19,205 nt of DNA from Clostridia bacterium (GCA_016290255.1 JAEETG010000123.1:1-19205), one strand, 5' to 3'. Counted from the stretch's first letter, positions 6,342 through 17,900 are shown. Made by a program: numbers and translations. Notes: generated by a model from the letters alone, not told the origin.

Positions 6342-7526
6342 ATGGAAAACATTGTTGCGATAAAAAGTTGTGATAATTATGAACAAACAAATGTTGATAA
6401 TGCAATAGCAGAGGGCTTTAAACTGCTCGGTGGAATTGGAAAATTTGTGAAAAAGGGGCAAACTGTTGCACTAAAGGTTAACCTTGTGCACAAAGCAACT
6501 CCAGAGGAAGCAACAACAACCCACCCAAGCGTTGTTTTGGCTGTTGCAAAGCAGATAAAAAGCGCTGGTGCTGATTGTTTTATTGTTGATAGCGCTGGTG
6601 GAGCATACAATGCAAACGCCATGGCTCCAATTTATAAAGCTTCAGGAATGCTTGAATTAAACGAAAAATATGGTATAAAAATTAATGATAACTACAATTC
6701 ATATAAGGCTCCAGTCAATGGAAAAGTAAGCAAAGAAATTGAACTTTTGGATGCTTTGGAAAAGGCTGATGTCATTTTTAACTTGTGTAAACTAAAAACT
6801 CATGGGTTCACTGGCATTTCAAACGCTGTTAAAAACATGTATGGGGCAATTCCTGGCCTTGTTAAGGTTGAATATCACGCAAAATTTCCTGGACTAGACA
6901 CTTTCAATGACAACTTATATGATATTCACAACTATTATGGCAAAAAACTTTGCTTACACATAAGCGACGCAATAATTGGAATGGAAGGTGCAGGACCAAC
7001 ACACGGAACTCCACGAAAGATTGGACTTGTTATGATGAGTTCAAACCCAGCATGTTTGGATGTTGTTGGTTGCCGCATTATGAATGTTGACCCACAAACA
7101 ATTCCAACAATTGAAGAGGGAATCAAATATGGCTATTTGACTGAAGATTTGAAGTTTGAAACTGTTGGCGATGATTACAATAATTTCATCTTAAAAGACT
7201 ACAAAAACATAAAGCCAAATAGATACACACCATTTGCGAGTGCTGTTCCAAAATTTATGCAAAAACTTGTGACAAGTTGGATGACGCAAAGGCCAACAAT
7301 CCCTTGCAAAAAGTGTAAGGGCTGTTCAAAGTGTTTCAATCACTGCCCAATGAAAGCTATTGAAATGAAAACCGATAAAAAAGGCAAAAAATACGCTTCA
7401 ATCGACTACAATAAGTGTATTAGGTGTTATTGTTGTCAAGAACTTTGCCCATTTGGCGTTGTTAAAATCAAAACTGGTTGGATATATAAGTTAAGGCACA
7501 AAAAAGATAACAAAAAGAATAAATAA
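6342..7526 (+). CDS. DUF362 domain protein with two C-terminal [4Fe-4S] ferredoxin motifs
   Basis: This 394-residue protein combines an N-terminal DUF362 domain (about residues 1-300) with a bacterial-type 2x[4Fe-4S] ferredoxin domain. The DUF362 part is recognised by VALKVNLV, TTHPSVVLAV, DSAGG and the FNLCKLKTHG(F)TGISNAVKNMYG segment. The ferredoxin part has two complete CxxCxxCxxxCP motifs: C325, C328, C331, C335 and C359, C362, C365, C369. C322 and C364 are extra cysteines. Such proteins are widespread in anaerobes and are often annotated as ferredoxins or iron-sulfur proteins, but the DUF362 reaction is not established. No signal peptide is visible, so it is probably cytoplasmic. The start has AGGAG five bases upstream. 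The basic tail (KLRHKKDNKKNK) is notable. It has its own promoter and no obvious operon partner. Confidence 0.9.
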   Translation: MENIVAIKSCDNYEQTNVDNAIAEGFKLLGGIGKFVKKGQTVALKVNLVHKATPEEATTTHPSVVLAVAKQIKSAGADCFIVDSAGGAYNANAMAPIYKASGMLELNEKYGIKINDNYNSYKAPVNGKVSKEIELLDALEKADVIFNLCKLKTHGFTGISNAVKNMYGAIPGLVKVEYHAKFPGLDTFNDNLYDIHNYYGKKLCLHISDAIIGMEGAGPTHGTPRKIGLVMMSSNPACLDVVGCRIMNVDPQTIPTIEEGIKYGYLTEDLKFETVGDDYNNFILKDYKNIKPNRYTPFASAVPKFMQKLVTSWMTQRPTIPCKKCKGCSKCFNHCPMKAIEMKTDKKGKKYASIDYNKCIRCYCCQELCPFGVVKIKTGWIYKLRHKKDNKKNK

Positions 7527-7562
7527 TTGAATAATTGAATATATTATGTGTGTTTGCCAGTG

Positions 7563-7588
7563 AATTTTTGTAAAAATTTACAAAAATT
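7563..7588. repeat. AT-rich perfect inverted repeat before the greA promoter
   Basis: AATTTTTGTAAA (7563-7574) and TTTACAAAAATT (7577-7588) are perfect 12-base arms with a 2-base centre. The repeat ends three bases before the greA -35 box. It could be an operator or a weak terminator for the DUF362 gene, but the stem has only one G-C pair and no separate T tract. Confidence 0.5.
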
Positions 7589-7590
7589 TA

Positions 7591-7619
7591 TTGACAATAA
7601 CTTTCTTTTCGACTATAAT
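7591..7619 (+). promoter_or_regulatory. Consensus promoter of greA
   Basis: TTGACA (7591-7596) and TATAAT (7614-7619) are separated by exactly 17 bases, a perfect housekeeping promoter. The predicted start lies near 7626, giving a leader of about 63 nt. Confidence 0.88.
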
Positions 7620-7633
7620 GTTAGTCATGAAAA

Positions 7634-7657
7634 GCACCCATGGGAAACTATGGGTGC
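7634..7657 (+). promoter_or_regulatory. Hairpin in the greA 5' untranslated region
   Basis: GCACCCAT (7634-7641) pairs perfectly with ATGGGTGC (7650-7657) around an 8-nt loop. No T tract follows, so it is not a terminator. It ends 15 bases before the AAGGAG ribosome binding site. It could stabilise the mRNA or tune translation. Confidence 0.6.
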
Positions 7658-7688
7658 GTTGATATTTTATGTAAGGAGTTTTAAAGTT

Positions 7689-8201
7689 ATGGCTAAAAAG
7701 AGTGAACCAAAAATTGAACAAGAAAACCTTGATGGAGTTGTTTGGCTAACCGCAGATGGTTACAAACAAATGCAAGAGAGATTGGATTATTTGAAAAATG
7801 TGAAAAGGGCAGAAGTTGCCAAAAAGATTGCTGTTGCAAGAAGTTATGGAGATTTGAGCGAAAACAGTGAATATGTTGCAGCAAAAGATGAACAAAGTGC
7901 AACTGAAAATGAAATCACTGAACTTGACGAAAAGCTTAAGAAAGCAAAGGTTATTAGTGGCAAAATCGACACTAGTAAAGTTTCTGTTGGCTGCTCAGTT
8001 AAAGTGAAAGACTTAACATTTGATGAAGAAGTAACTTACAAAATTGTTGGTTCAACTGAAAGCGACCCAATCAACGGACTTCTTTCAAACGAATCACCAG
8101 CTGGAAAAGCGCTTTTGGGAGCAAAAGTTGGTGACACAGTTTCATATCAATCAATCAACAGCGGAACAATTTCAATGAAAATCTTGGAAATCAGCAACTA
8201 A
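7689..8201 (+). CDS. greA: Transcription elongation factor GreA
   Basis: This 170-residue GreA binds the RNA polymerase secondary channel and stimulates cleavage of backtracked RNA. The N-terminal coiled coil (about residues 25-95) carries the tip ARSYGDLSENSEYVAAKDEQ with the acidic residues D55 and E58 that act at the polymerase active site. The C-terminal FKBP-like domain has the family segment SNESPAGKALLGAKVGDTV. It is about 12 residues longer than usual at the N terminus (MAKKSEPKIEQENLDG). ATG 7689 is chosen because AAGGAG (7673-7678) lies ten bases upstream. An in-frame ATG at 7548 would add 47 unlike residues and start before the promoter, so it is not used. The gene is single, with its own promoter and terminator. 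Confidence 0.96.
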   Translation: MAKKSEPKIEQENLDGVVWLTADGYKQMQERLDYLKNVKRAEVAKKIAVARSYGDLSENSEYVAAKDEQSATENEITELDEKLKKAKVISGKIDTSKVSVGCSVKVKDLTFDEEVTYKIVGSTESDPINGLLSNESPAGKALLGAKVGDTVSYQSINSGTISMKILEISN

Positions 8202-8215
8202 TTTGCTTAAAAATT

Positions 8216-8247
8216 AAAAATCTTACCAAATTTTGGTAAGATTTTTT
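8216..8247. terminator. Bidirectional terminator between greA and the PH-domain gene
   Basis: AAAAATCTTACCAAA (8216-8230) and its exact reverse complement (8232-8246) form a long perfect stem with a minimal centre. T runs exit on both strands. It ends both convergent transcripts. Confidence 0.9.
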
Positions 8248-8249
8248 TG

Positions 8250-8633
8250 TTATATGTGAGCTTCGCTGACAACCATGTTTCTTGAAGATCTGTCTTCTTC
8301 CAGAAGCTCAGTGATTAGGCTACGAACCTTGTATGGGTCCTTAACTCTTAGGATTGTTGTTTCAGGTGTTGACCTGTCTTTTGAATAAATTGTTATTGTT
8401 CCAACACCCCAAAACTTGTTCGCAAATGATTGATAAACTTTTATGTCTTCAATACGGAAAAGGTTAATTTCTTCAATCTCTGAGTGAAAAAATCCAATGT
8501 CACTAATGAGTTTAATCCATTTTCCAGGTTTTTTGATGATTCTATATCTTGTGAAGGATATTGGCATTCCCATATATCTTTTTCTATCTTTCCACAAAAT
8601 TTCAACATCTTCATAAATATTTCTTTTTGGCAT
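8250..8633 (-). CDS. Soluble bacterial PH-domain (bPH2/YdbT-like) protein
   Basis: This 127-residue protein resembles the bacterial pleckstrin-homology-like domain (bPH_2 family). The pattern is a run of beta strands, GMPISFTRYRI, LISDIGFFHSEIEEINLFRIEDIKVYQS, FWGVGTITIYSKD and TTILRVKDP, then a C-terminal helix YKVRSLITELLEED. Larger YdbT-type proteins carry membrane helices before the domain; none is seen here, so this form should be cytoplasmic. No enzymatic motif is visible, and the family's ligand is generally unknown. ATG 8633 is chosen since AAGGA lies about nine bases upstream; an in-frame ATG at 8678 has no good ribosome binding site and lies at the promoter. It is divergent to the giant surface-protein gene, with about 305 bp between them. 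A functional link to it is not shown. Confidence 0.78.
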   Translation of the reverse strand: MPKRNIYEDVEILWKDRKRYMGMPISFTRYRIIKKPGKWIKLISDIGFFHSEIEEINLFRIEDIKVYQSFANKFWGVGTITIYSKDRSTPETTILRVKDPYKVRSLITELLEEDRSSRNMVVSEAHI

Positions 8634-8668
8634 AATAATATTTCCTTTTTGTTTATTTTCTTTGAGAA

Positions 8669-8697
8669 ATTCTAGCAAAAAATGCTCTATATGTCAA
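8669..8697 (-). promoter_or_regulatory. Promoter of the PH-domain gene
   Basis: On the minus strand TTGACA (8697-8692) is followed after 17 bases by TAGAAT (8674-8669). The predicted start, near 8662, gives a short leader with an AAGGA ribosome binding site. Confidence 0.82.
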
Positions 8698-8834
8698 CAA
8701 AAATATAAAATTATTTGTCTTTCTTTCATCGGGTTTTGCATCTCTTTTTTAAAAAACATGACAAAAAACTGTTGCTTTCAATCAAAAAAATGGCATATAG
8801 CACCCAAATTTTTTGAATATTGTCCCTTTTTTGT
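8698..8834. other. Intergenic stretch without a recognised element
   Basis: This part of the divergent region between the PH-domain gene and the giant gene is AT-rich with short A and T runs. A 26-codon frame (ATG at 8758) has no ribosome binding site, and I see no gene or convincing structure. Confidence 0.5.
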
Positions 8835-8872
8835 TTGACTTTAGTGGCTCATATTATATAAAATATAATATG
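8835..8872 (+). promoter_or_regulatory. Promoter and palindromic operator candidate of the giant surface-protein gene
   Basis: TTGACT (8835-8840) is followed by TATAAA (8857-8862, spacing 16), with a second possible -10, TATAAT, at 8864-8869. CATATTATAT (8850-8859) and ATATAATATG (8863-8872) form a perfect 10-bp-arm palindrome around three A, covering both -10 candidates. A dimeric regulator bound here would block the promoter. Arms are A/T apart from the outer C-G pair, so melting or chance are alternative explanations. Confidence 0.6.
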
Positions 8873-8939
8873 TAGAAATATTTGTTTTTTTGTAAATAAA
8901 AAACATTTAGGATGCAAAAAATAGTTTTTAGGGGAAAAA

Positions 8940-11900
8940 ATGGGAGCAATAGTTAAGAAGAGTTTAATGTGTCTTTGCTTTTTGATGCTGGCACTTGTGC
9001 TTGGCTTTTTCGGTTGTGGAGACATATACAAAAACATGAAGATTTCAGTTGACACATCTGAAATAGTTTTATATTTAAATGGAGGAGAGGGAGAACCTTC
9101 ATCTCAAGAAATCAAAGCCACAATCTCTGGAATAAAAGATAAAAAAGTTTCCAAAGAGGTTACGGTTGTTTTTGATGATGAAAAAATTGCGTCTGCTGGC
9201 AACATGAGTTATTCAGGAAATGATGCATACGTAACAATTTATGCATCAGCCCCAGGAACAACAAACATGAGAGTCAAGAGCCTCGACAACAGCAAGAGGG
9301 TTTCAAGTGAGTCCATAAAAGTGACAGTTGTTGAAAAAGTTGAAAGCATTGATGTTTCAAATGTTGTGGCTTCTGCTGCTGTTGGTTCACTGGTTGATTT
9401 GTCTATGCTCCCAGGCATTGTGTATAATCCGTCAATCACCAGTGAAACAGATCTTGAATTCTATTTCCTAAATGCTTCAGGAACAGGAACTGACACAAAT
9501 GTTTTTGGAAGAATTGTTGATAAGCACCTTTTTGATGTTTCTCAAACTGCTCCAGAAGGATTTTGCGACATTATTGTTAAAAGCACAAAATTAAAAGATT
9601 TTGATAGTAATTCCCCACTTCAAAAGCAATTCACAATTTTGGTGTATGATGAAATTGAAAGCGATGACATCACTCTTTCAAAGTTTTCAAAAAAAGATGC
9701 AAAATATGTTGAGGTGAAAGATGACCTTGTTATGATGTCTAACTATGTTGACACAACAGGTTTGCATCCTGGGTCTGTTGCTTCAATAGATGAAAAAGTT
9801 TTGGTGGCATTAAACAAAACCATTGGCAACGGTTTGAAAAACTATGTGTCATTTGATATTGTTGAAAACAGCGACACTCAAAAGGGTGTTGTGAAAATAG
9901 ACAAAAACATAAGCGATGTTTTGAATGAGTTTAAAGTCACTCCAAACCAAACAGGGAGAACAAGCCTTTCTCTTGTTGTAAAAATTGAAAAAGATGGAAA
10001 AACATATATTGTTCGTGAAAGAAAAGTTGATTTTGTTGTTAAAACCATTGTAACAAAAATGGAAGTGACAACATCAGAACAAGATATCACATATGAACTT
10101 GGGGTGGAGCCAACAGAAAAAGTGGCTGTTGGTGTTTTTGAAAGAACAAACTATAAAGGAAGTTTGGGAACTGAAATCAAAGCGATGACATCTCCAAGAG
10201 AAGTTGTTAATCCAAACTACAAGATTTTGCTTGGTGATGGGAAAACGGCGGTTGATGGAACAATTCTTAGAAAAGATTTTGAAAACTACATAAGCATTTC
10301 AGATGGTGAAAAACTTGTTAAATATGGAGAGGAAGGAGTTGAGTTTCAAAGTGGAAGCAAGTTCTACATTTCATATGAACCAACACTTCTTTCCGATCCT
10401 GTTGCAAAAGAATTGTCTGAGTTTAGTTTGTTTCTTGTTTCAAACTATGAAGATGGCTTAAAGAGAATTGAGGCAGAAGTTGTTTGCTATGTTTACACAT
10501 CTTTAAAAAATCTTGCTTTTGATGAAGAGGCAGAAGTTGTTTTGAGTGAAAACAATAAGGATTTGGAAATCAAATTTAGTGCAACAAACAACATAAATCC
10601 AAATTTGATTAGATTTGTGTATGATGAAGAGGCGCTTGATTTTGGTGGCATTGTGTATGACAGAAATGAAGCAACAATAAATTTGATCACCAAAAAACTT
10701 GGCTCAACAACAATCAAAGTTGTTGAAAAATACACATCAAATGAAATTGTTTTAAATGTTTTGGTTGTTGTTCCAACAGATGATGTTTATTTAACGGTAA
10801 ATAAATATCAAAACGATGAAATTGGAGATGTTGTGGATTATATCTCTGATGGAAAACCTAAAACAGGAATTGTTAAGTTGCAATCTGGCGCATCATTTTA
10901 TATCAATATTAACACAACAAACAGTGATGCAACACTTCAAAACAATGTTAGTTTTGAATTTAATGATGAATCGGCAATCATTCGAAGAGAAACTGTTTTT
11001 GCGGATCTCGCACAAAACACAATTGCGGTTTCAACAAGCAGAGAAAATTATTCTGAAGACATCAATGATTCAAGCACATTTGCATTGATGGCTATTGGCA
11101 TTGGCTATTATGCGGTTGAAGATGGAAAAGTTGTTGAAAGAACTGTTGTGCAAGAAATCAGAGTTGGTGCATACAAAAAACTTGTTGAGTTTAGTTTTGG
11201 AAACAGAAAGGAAACAAAACATGTTGAAATATATGACCAAAATCATTTGAGTATAAACAACAAAGCAAAAGAAAACATTGGTTACAGTTTGGTGATTCCA
11301 TATTTTGAAACTCCTGTTGGGTCAAGTTATTCATATTATTTGGATAGACTATCATTCCCAAACGGAGACATAAACACAGATATTTGGCACATTGATTATA
11401 TTGGTTATGATAATAATCCTGGCGAAATTTTGATGAGCGAATTTCATGGAATTAAAATTTCGGCAACTGGTGCAGACGCTTTGAGTGAGGAAAGTAGGGA
11501 AATTGTTGTTCACTTCAGCATTAGAGAGTTTAGAAAAATATATTCACTAAATTGCACTGTGAAAGTGGTGATGCCAACACCAGAAGTTGAAGACATTGGC
11601 ATTGAAGATAATTCACTATATTTGGAAAACTGGCAGAGCGCATATAACAGAGCAGAAATAAAAACCTCAGTAACTCCTTTGAATGTGTTTGACCAAAACT
11701 TAAGTTATGTTATCTATAGTGTCCAATCTGGCATAACACAAATTTTGGGTGCTTATGATAGAGTTGGTTTGGAACTTGTTTGCAGATATTTTGGCTCAAG
11801 CGTTGTTAATGTTGAAATTGAAAATGGAAGAGTGTATGCAAGAAGTAATGGTGTGCCAAATGATGGCGAAGAATATTTTGTTGCAGTTATTCCATCATAT

Positions 11901-14900
11901 CTTCTAAATTTTGACAATGTTTCAAATTCAATATATAGAGAAAATGTTAAAAATGTTATTGATGAAAAACTTGTTGCTTTTGATGCAATTGGAGTTTGCA
12001 AAGCTTTTTCTGTTAACATTGCAAATGGAACAGAAGCAAAGCCATATCAAATTGCAAATCTTATGGACCTCAAAACAATGCTAAGAAATTCAACAGTAAA
12101 CCAAACTGGAACATATTTTGTTCTGTCAAACACAATTTTGTTTGATGAAGCAAACTATCAAAGAGAAGATGGTGAAAAGTTCACTCTAAACGCAATCATC
12201 AAAGCAGGAGAAGGGGACACAATAACAGGAATAACAGCACCTTTATTTGACGTTATTGAAAGCAACAATTCAGTTGCGAGCATTAGCGGTGTGTCACTTT
12301 ATTATGAGGGGCACGAGGCATATGTTGGTGCAGAAAGTTTTGCAATTTTGGCAATAGAAAACAGAGGAATAATCAATGATGTTAGTTTGAATCCACTGCA
12401 CAGTGGCGGAATGACAGGGCAGATTTTGATAACACAACAAGAAGGAAAAGACTTGTTTGTTGGTGGACTTGTTGCAAAGAACCATGGGCAAATCATCAAC
12501 TGTTTTGGTGAAACAAACATTTCTGTTTCAGTTGTTTCAGCGGAAAATAATGTTGTGGTTGGAGGATTTGTTGCAGTTAACGAAAGCGAGGGTGTGATCA
12601 AGGCTCAAAAAATTGCAGAAACACAAAACACATATTCCTTCAATTCAAACATCCATATTGGTGGCGAAGCAACAGAAAACAGTTTTGTTGGAGGTCTCAC
12701 TGGAATAAACTATAATATAATTGATGGTTCACCTGTTCGAACACCAAGCATAAACAACCTAACAAACATAAATGTCTTCACTGAAATTAGTGCAGAAAAT
12801 TGTGACAACATTGGTGGAATTGCTGGAAGAAATGATGATGTGATTAGAGGAGTTTTGGTTTCATCAAAAATTGAAGGTCACAACAACATTGGTGGAGCAG
12901 TTGGAAGCAACAATTCACAAAAATTTGATGGCTCTTCAGTATATGGAAAAGGACTCACATATGTTTTCTCTGAATTCTTTAACAACAGAGAAATAGACAA
13001 AACATCAATCTATGGAAACGAAAATGTTGGTGGCCTTGTTGGTCTTGATGAAAATGGTTCAATGGATGGTTGTTACGTGACAACATATGTAACTGGATTA
13101 AATGTTGATGTTGAAGAAGGTTTCAAAGGTGACATCTATGCTCTAAATAATGTTGGTGGTCTTGTTGGTAAGGCGGAAAACACACTAATCATTCGTTGCT
13201 TTGCAAACACAAGCATTGGCCTTGGTTCATATTCTGGTGGTGTTTGTGGTGGTCTTGTTGGATTCTACAACGTAACATCAGATAATGCAGTAATCACAAA
13301 GTCATATGCTCTAAACAACTTTGGAACAATTGTAAATGAAACTCACAATGGACTAAGAGACAACAAATTTGGGCAACTTGTTGGTGTTTTAAAAATGTCA
13401 TTAGCTGAAGAAATTATTTCAACTTGTTATGCTGTGACAAATGGTGGTGTTTTGTCATATTCAATCGCTAACAGTGTGATGGGATATAGAGCAATTGTGA
13501 ACACCGAAATTGGCTCAGAAACAGTTTCTGTTATAAACAATGAAAACGCAGATGTTTGTGGCTATTGCTTCTATGCTGATGCAGATGCCGTGTCTTCAAA
13601 CGGAAACCATGTTAGCATAAAGTCAATTACAGAAATGCAAAATATAGCAACATACACAGGATACGGAACAAACTGGAGGCCAGAGGACTGGAGAGTTAAC
13701 GAAACAGCAAACGGAGGATTCCCTCTTATTGTTGTGAGCTTGAGTGGCTACTCATTTGAACTATATAATGCTCAAGTTGGTTCAATCAACATAACAAGTT
13801 ACAATTCAGATGATTACTTTATAACAAACAACTTGGCTTTGCCTAGGTTTGTGAGATATGAAGACGGAAAAATTATTGTTATTTTGGAAATGCTTTGTTC
13901 AAAAAATGAAAGCGGTGAAATTGTTTGGAGTAACTTAACTCTTGCCGACATTATTTCACTTTCAGCAGAAGATTTGTCTTTAATTGAAGTTAAAGCTCAA
14001 AATGATGACGGAACAATAAGTGTTAATGTTAATGACAGAAAAACTGATGCGAGCAGATTTGAACTTTTGTTCAACAAAACTGGTGTTGTGAAACTTTCTG
14101 TTCAATCAAGAAAAAACAGTGCTGTTTCAAAAACTTTCCAAATTTGTGTTGTTGGTGGATTTAAAAATGTTGAATTTTCAAATGCTCATGACGCTAGGTT
14201 ATATATTTCTAAAGGCGGCTCAAATAGGTCAATTGTAAACTACACTCAAGATGCAGAAACTTCATATAATGATAGGCAACAAATTCAACTAAAACTTGTT
14301 CAAAGTTGGGAAAGTGAAGCTGATGAGGCTAGTGAGGAACCTGAAAGCGAGGCAACAGCAAATGTGACTGTTGGTGGAGAGAATTTTGTTGATGGAAAAA
14401 TCAATAAGATTGACGTAACAACAAACAAAACACTTTTGTTCACTGGAGTTAACGATCCAGGAAGGGTGAGCAAAATTGAATTGATTCCATATTTAACTGT
14501 TAGCTTCTACAACGCACATGGCAATTTGGAATCAATAGATTTACTTCTAAAAAGGGGAATGCCACCAATTATCACAGCTGACTCAATTGCAACAAGCATC
14601 GATTTCAATTCACTAAAAACAGTTGTGTTTGAGGGCGTTAACAGCATAAACCTAAATGAAGAAAGTGCAACACTTCAAAGCAGTGGAAAACTTGATGTTG
14701 AGGTTTTGATTAATTCTGATGCAATAGATTTGATTGCAGACACTGTGACAAGTGAAATGCAAATAACAGTTATAAAAAGTGTGTTCGATGAAACACAAAA
14801 TGATTATGTTGAAACAAAAGAATATAAAGCAGAACTTAAGTGTGACACAAATCCAAAACAGATGATTTTGTCTGAAAAAGTTGGAGAAGCATATGAGGAA

Positions 14901-17900
14901 AGGGAAAGCTATAACATTGCTCAACAATTTGAAGGAAAGAACATGATCATCAGTTTCTCAAGAGAACATGAAAAAGTTAGAATGGCTCAAAAAGAAAAAG
15001 AAACATGGCAATTTAGTTTCAGGAATCAAGATGGAAGCATTAAGAGTGCAACTTTAAACATTGTTTGGGAACCAGCCAGCATTGAAAACATCGGAGTTCT
15101 GCACTACATAAATTCTGAAGAATATCAAGATGGAAAATTTGAAGAACTTGGAGCAGATGAAGCAACCAACAGAATTGCCAGTGGTTCACGTGGTGTTCTA
15201 AAGATTCAAGTAACACAAAACTATTCAGACTATGACTATATTGTTGTTAAAGGAACATCAAGTGTTGGGGAAATTGTAAACTTCACAAGGCTTATGGCAT
15301 GTGAAAAGGTGTCTGGAGACAAAGTTGAGCACAAACTTGTTGGTGATGGTGAAATGTATTCACTCAATCAAATGGATGGAAGCATCATTTTGTATAATCT
15401 TTTTGAGAAATATAAAAATGAAGCTGGTGAATATGTAGACAAAATTACTGAGAACGGAAAAACATATTATAACACACAAAGCGGAATATATTATGTTAGC
15501 ACACTCATAGCTGCTGGCTTAGATGAAAACACAGAGTTTAATATTGATGTTTATGCCTACAAAATCACAGATAATGGCGATGAACTTGTTTACTCAACAG
15601 CAGAGCGAAATGAAACAACAACTTTGTATTCAGCATTTGCTCCATACATTTACCTAAGCGTTGCTGATGATTTTGCAAAAACAACAGACGGTGGGCTTTT
15701 GGCAAGAGGAACAGAACTGACAATCAACGTGACTGGTGTTTTGCAACAATCAACCGTTGACATCAGATTGGATGGATATGAAATAAACACAAATGACAAT
15801 CTAACAAAATGTTCTGTGATTTGGGATGAACCTGAAAACGGAGTGAAATCCTCTCTCACAAGTTCAAACTTTAGTGGAAAGTTGGTTGTTTATGCTGGAA
15901 TAAACAGTTTGGCAAACAACAAAGAAGGAAAACTAAAATTAACAGCGGTTGTTAATTCTCCAGGCTTTTCAACAACAACAAGCATAAACCTATATTTGGT
16001 TGATTATCTCATCTCAAAACTTGGGCTTGAAAATGTTGATGAAACAGAATATGGCAATGTTTACAATATAAAAATTCAAGATGGTTACAAACCTTTGAAA
16101 CTAAAATTGTCAACAGGTTTTGGAGACTTCTTTATCACTTCAGGAAAAGACACAAACCTTCAAGAAGCAATCAAAATGTCGGGGCTTATTGGAGATGCGG
16201 AGATTGCAAGGTTTAAAACATTCTATGAAAGCATTGTTGAAAAAATTGTTAACAAACTAAGAGAACTCAATGCTCTAGGAACAACAGCTGGAAGAGAAAG
16301 TTCAACAATTTGGAGATATAAAAACGCAAACCTAAACATTTCTTCAAACACATATGATTATTTCTATCTTGGTGTTGACAACAAATATCAAAACAATAAT
16401 GTTGTCACAATCAGAGGAAAAGAAGAAGTTGATGTTTTGCTTTCAACATCTCTTCACCGTGGAGTTAAACTAAATCAAAACGGCAACTTATATGAACTTA
16501 TTGTTCAACCATCAAGCATAACCGAAAGCTATTTGGGTGTTTCTAGTGGCGACTATAATTATGATTTCACAGTTCACTTCATAAACAGCAGTTCAGATGA
16601 TTTGCCAAGCCCAGTCACAAACGAACAAGAGTTGAGAGAAATGGCTCCAGGCGGACACTATATCTTAACAAAAGACATAACTGTCACAAACTGGGTTCCT
16701 CTCACAACACAAATTGGAAGTTTGGACGGAAATGGATATAAAATTATTATCAAAAACTTTAACATTAGAACCACAAATGATAATGGTTCACCAAAAACAT
16801 CGCTAAATGCTGGATTGTTTGAGAGCATTTCAACTTATTACGACACAAAAACAGAAAGCACACAACCAACAAGGCTAACAAACATTGTTTTGGATGTTTC
16901 ACAAACAATTGTTGTTGACCTTGGGAACGCAACAGGAGTTAACTTTGGTTTCTTGGTTGGACAAAACAGTGGTGGTGTTGTTTACAACTGTGAAGTTGTG
17001 AGCGGTGCAAGTGAAAACAGAGCAAAACTTAACATTGATTCTGATGTTGATGTTGATTTGGTTGCTGGGCAAACAAAAGTGTATAGCCCAATTGGTGGCA
17101 CATATCAGCAAACAACAATTAAAAAATTCTCAGAATACATAAGACTATATGGCTTAAAATTTGATCCGCACAACACAACAGATGAGGTTTCTGATTCCAA
17201 CTTGGAACTAACATACGCTTATAGAATTGTTGGAAGGCAAGGAGACAACATTGTTCTTGACAACGATGAAGTCATCGACCTCTTTGCTGATGACATAGAT
17301 TCCTATGGTTATGTGAAAGGAAAAATATATAGCAACAGAGATGGCGCAGAAGTTTTAGTTGACGGAGCTTCTCCATCAAAACCTGTTGTTTTGGATTCCT
17401 ACACAGACGGGAACTATTTCGCTTACAAAAAAATACAACTTGTTTATGCTGATAAAGAGGCATACAACAACTTTGTTAAAAATTATTATAACTATGCTCG
17501 TCACATTGCAATCACTGGTTATCAAAACAACAAGTTTGTTCTTGAAAATGGTGAAATAATCGACATCATCAATGGTGATTCTTCTTTGGGATTCACTTTG
17601 AAAAAAGTTTATAGTTATGATTTTGAGGCAAATGGTTTTGTTGCCACCGATTTGGGAGACTCAATAAGCGAAGAAGATTTAGAAAAATATTCAAAAGGCA
17701 ACTACTATGTTTACAAAGAAAGCAAAGTTGAAATAACAGACAAAAACCTTAGTATGTTCAACTATGAAGCATGGCAAAATCTTTATGAAACAGAAAAGGC
17801 AAGAATAACATCAATTTATGGTTCATTTGCTCAAAAAGCTTTTGCTCAAATTGACAAAACAAAAGACACAACTTCTGTGTTCATCATATCTGGTGCAACA

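Noticed and set aside
7548..7688. Possible 47-residue N-terminal extension of GreA from ATG 7548
   Set aside because: It would start before the consensus promoter, lacks a ribosome binding site and has no GreA-like sequence; ATG 7689 has AAGGAG at a good distance.
8758..8839. 26-codon frame between the PH-domain gene and the giant gene
   Set aside because: There is no ribosome binding site, the frame overlaps the giant gene's -35 box, and its composition looks like chance AT-rich sequence.
10816..11088. Plus-strand frame inside the giant gene
   Set aside because: It is in another frame of the giant ORF, lacks a ribosome binding site and has no recognisable domain; the same applies to the other short frames on either strand between 9239 and 19110.
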